Assembly: GCA_000226015.1 (NCBI GenBank)
Contig: JH152748.1
Coordinates: 122,575-150,321, forward strand
DNA: 27,747 bases
Source of the DNA: Mnemiopsis leidyi
Taxonomy: Eukaryota; Ctenophora; Tentaculata; Lobata; Bolinopsidae
Direction: 5' to 3'
Shown here: positions 26,030-27,747 of the stretch, piece after piece
How the letters are laid out: every line of letters starts with the position of its first letter
How positions within the stretch are numbered: the stretch's first letter is position 1
Notes under the pieces: generated by a model
What the model saw: only the letters and a program-made list of their open reading frames with translations
What the model was told of the DNA's origin: nothing
Databases searched by the model: none
Translations under genes and position numbers: made by a program

Positions 26030-27747
26030 CGCGCGGCTCGCAGTTTTCTGCTCTCCTCGTTAGAACGGTAGACGGATATAATTTCGTCAAGCGCGACACA
26101 AAAGATCAATATCCCAATAGGGCAATAGGGCGTACGCAGAGCGACTAGCCACGGGGCTATATTGGCTTAGCGTTATAGCAGCCGTGCGCGTAAGCACCTG
26201 GTTAGGTGAAAAATTGTTTCCAGCCTGATGGCTGATCCAGTTCAGTAAACCAGGGTATTGTTATGTACCGCTAATTATGGCTTGACTTGTTATGTCCCTA
26301 AATTTGGTCTTCACTTGTTAATGTACTGGATTATTGCAATGCGGAGTTTTAAATGTACAGTGGAGCTTTTAAAAGGACAGGTAGGAGTGCGGTAGAGCTA
26401 CTAAGTGCCGATGTTATGCACCTAGGCCGGTAGCTATTATAATGTAGTTATAAGTAATGTTCTAGTAATGTTGAATACTGAAGCAATGTTGTTGAATACG
26501 TACGTAATGCAAAATACTGAGTTCATGTCACAATATGGCTCTAGGCCTGTTATTTATTTATAGGGCTCCTTGGCCCAGATAAGAGACCATGTCGTTTAAC
26601 TTTAGTATGTGATTTACTTTCATTGATTATATTTCGGGACGTAGAGACACTCAGGGCTAGGTTCGAACCTCGACTCCGGAATTTGCGACTCAATTTCGTA
26701 GTAATTTTGACTAATAGGTATTTTGATCGAAATGTATAATTTTAGATTGAATTTAGTTACATATCGGTGGTTGACACAAGTTGAACAGTTTATGAGAAGG
26801 TTACTAAATAATTAAACGGCAAACTTACAATATCATAGATAAAAACCGCACTATAAATACTAATGAGTTCTTAATATTAACTAACATCAATTAGATTACT
26901 AATAATTCAAGGGTCCACGGATTGCGACTACGACACTACTACGGCAATTAATCGTCAGCAGGTGGGAGGAGGGAGTATTAAGGTTTGTCTGAACATATCA
27001 GATGGTATTAAGGAATGAAGTCGATAGCAGCAGAATGGTGCAGGCTGTCTAGATACCGGATGCTGGCCGCGGACAAAAACCTGGATGATTTATAATGAGT
27101 ATATAATATCAGATATTTGTTGGTATGTTAATAGGTTAAGTACAATCGTGATTATCAACATTTTCGGAGGCATCCAGCAGCGGACGATATGATAATAAGC
27201 TATAGTTATCAGGGGATACTAGATTAATACTGTTACGTCAGACGATTGAATAAATTGAGGAAATGCAAGGTGTATTAGTAAGAAGAAGTAGGGTGCATAC
27301 CGAGTATCACGAGGACCGGACGGATGATCTGGTATGAGGTAGGGTGACTATCAGATAAGTAGGACTCATTCGGTCAGTGGGGAGCTGAAATAGTAAAGAA
27401 TTGTCTCATTGGATAATATCATGCCGATGCCTAAATGTTATGATGGATTTTGAGTATAATTGAAAGCAGGCTACAACAATTCATAACAGATCAAGTGTTT
27501 TTCAGACCCTAGAGAACCCAACAATGTTATGGAATTAATCGTACCGTGTTATGGAAAGCTGTGATTGACTTCGTTGGCAAGGAGGTAGGAATGGGTGGAC
27601 TTGTCAGGCATGTCAAGGTCCTGCGAGAAGATATTTTAGGCAATTAATTGAGTCGAACATCAAACATGTAAACCTATTCAAAGAAGCTAAGGAGACCGAG
27701 ATTAAGCACTGTTCAATCATAAATGGAGGAATTTACTAAGAATTTGA
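26030..27747. other. Intergenic, no gene seen
   Basis: About 1.7 kb with stops in all frames and no protein-like exon. A B-box-like ggttcgaacc at 26662-26671 lacks a matching tRNA fold. A short frame near 27590-27700 (CQACQ, then RRYFRQLIESNIKH) was looked at and not assigned. Confidence 0.45.

Noticed and set aside
26640..26700. Possible tRNA or second SINE from the B-box-like ggttcgaacc
   Set aside because: No A box at the right distance and no cloverleaf could be drawn.
26230..27747. Possible LTR element starting near tgttatgtaccgc
   Set aside because: No second terminal repeat, primer binding site or polyprotein frame was found in the window.

Overview
This is a piece of animal nuclear DNA. 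Genes are split by GT-AG introns, the non-coding DNA is AT-rich, and the window holds simple repeats, a SINE-like element, a LINE remnant and a 923-base assembly gap. The gene content (SLCO transporter, SLC25A46, MATE transporter, VPS25, RNF113, an LDLa-rich rhodopsin-class receptor) is metazoan. A placozoan or cnidarian-like invertebrate seems the best guess, because of short introns and an intronless LDLa receptor, but this is inference and no species is claimed.

Layout from left to right. (1) 88-1295 (+): last four exons of an SLCO/OATP organic anion transporter. (2) About 1469-2073: GC-rich foldback element with a head-to-head telomere-like core. (3) 3269-6075 (-): complete seven-exon SLC25A46, predicted 419 aa. 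(4) 6076-8154: intergenic, with a triplicated repeat and a CACGTG cluster. (5) 8155-9816 (+): intronless MATE-family exporter. (6) 10118-11658 (-): complete four-exon VPS25, 173 aa. (7) 11701-11967 (+): decayed copy of the MATE 3' end. (8) 12331-13537: assembly gap flanked by the same 142 bases on both sides. (9) 14048-15242 (-): last three exons of a probable COMMD-domain gene. (10) 15757-18473 (-): at least five exons of an unrecognised protein ending in a dsRNA-binding-like segment. (11) 18611-25366 (-): complete five-exon RNF113, 288 aa. Its large third intron carries an intronless LDLa receptor gene on the opposite strand (20451-22757). (12) 25370-27747: mostly empty, with a broken LINE reverse transcriptase fragment.

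The exon models were built by hand. For each gene the reading phases close across every junction used, and lengths agree with the families (SLC25A46 419 aa, human about 418; VPS25 173 aa, human about 176).

The most unusual theme is repeated sequence carrying splice-site-like motifs. In VPS25 the real 5' splice site of exon 2 is the last of eight 28-bp tandem copies, and the 3' splice site of exon 4 has two further copies upstream. An SLCO exon start and an SLC25A46 exon start each have a partial duplicate. RNF113 intron 4 carries about a dozen copies of a 30-bp unit containing GTAAGT. The genes do not form one pathway; they are housekeeping genes of membranes, mitochondria, ESCRT and splicing, plus accessory transporters and a receptor.
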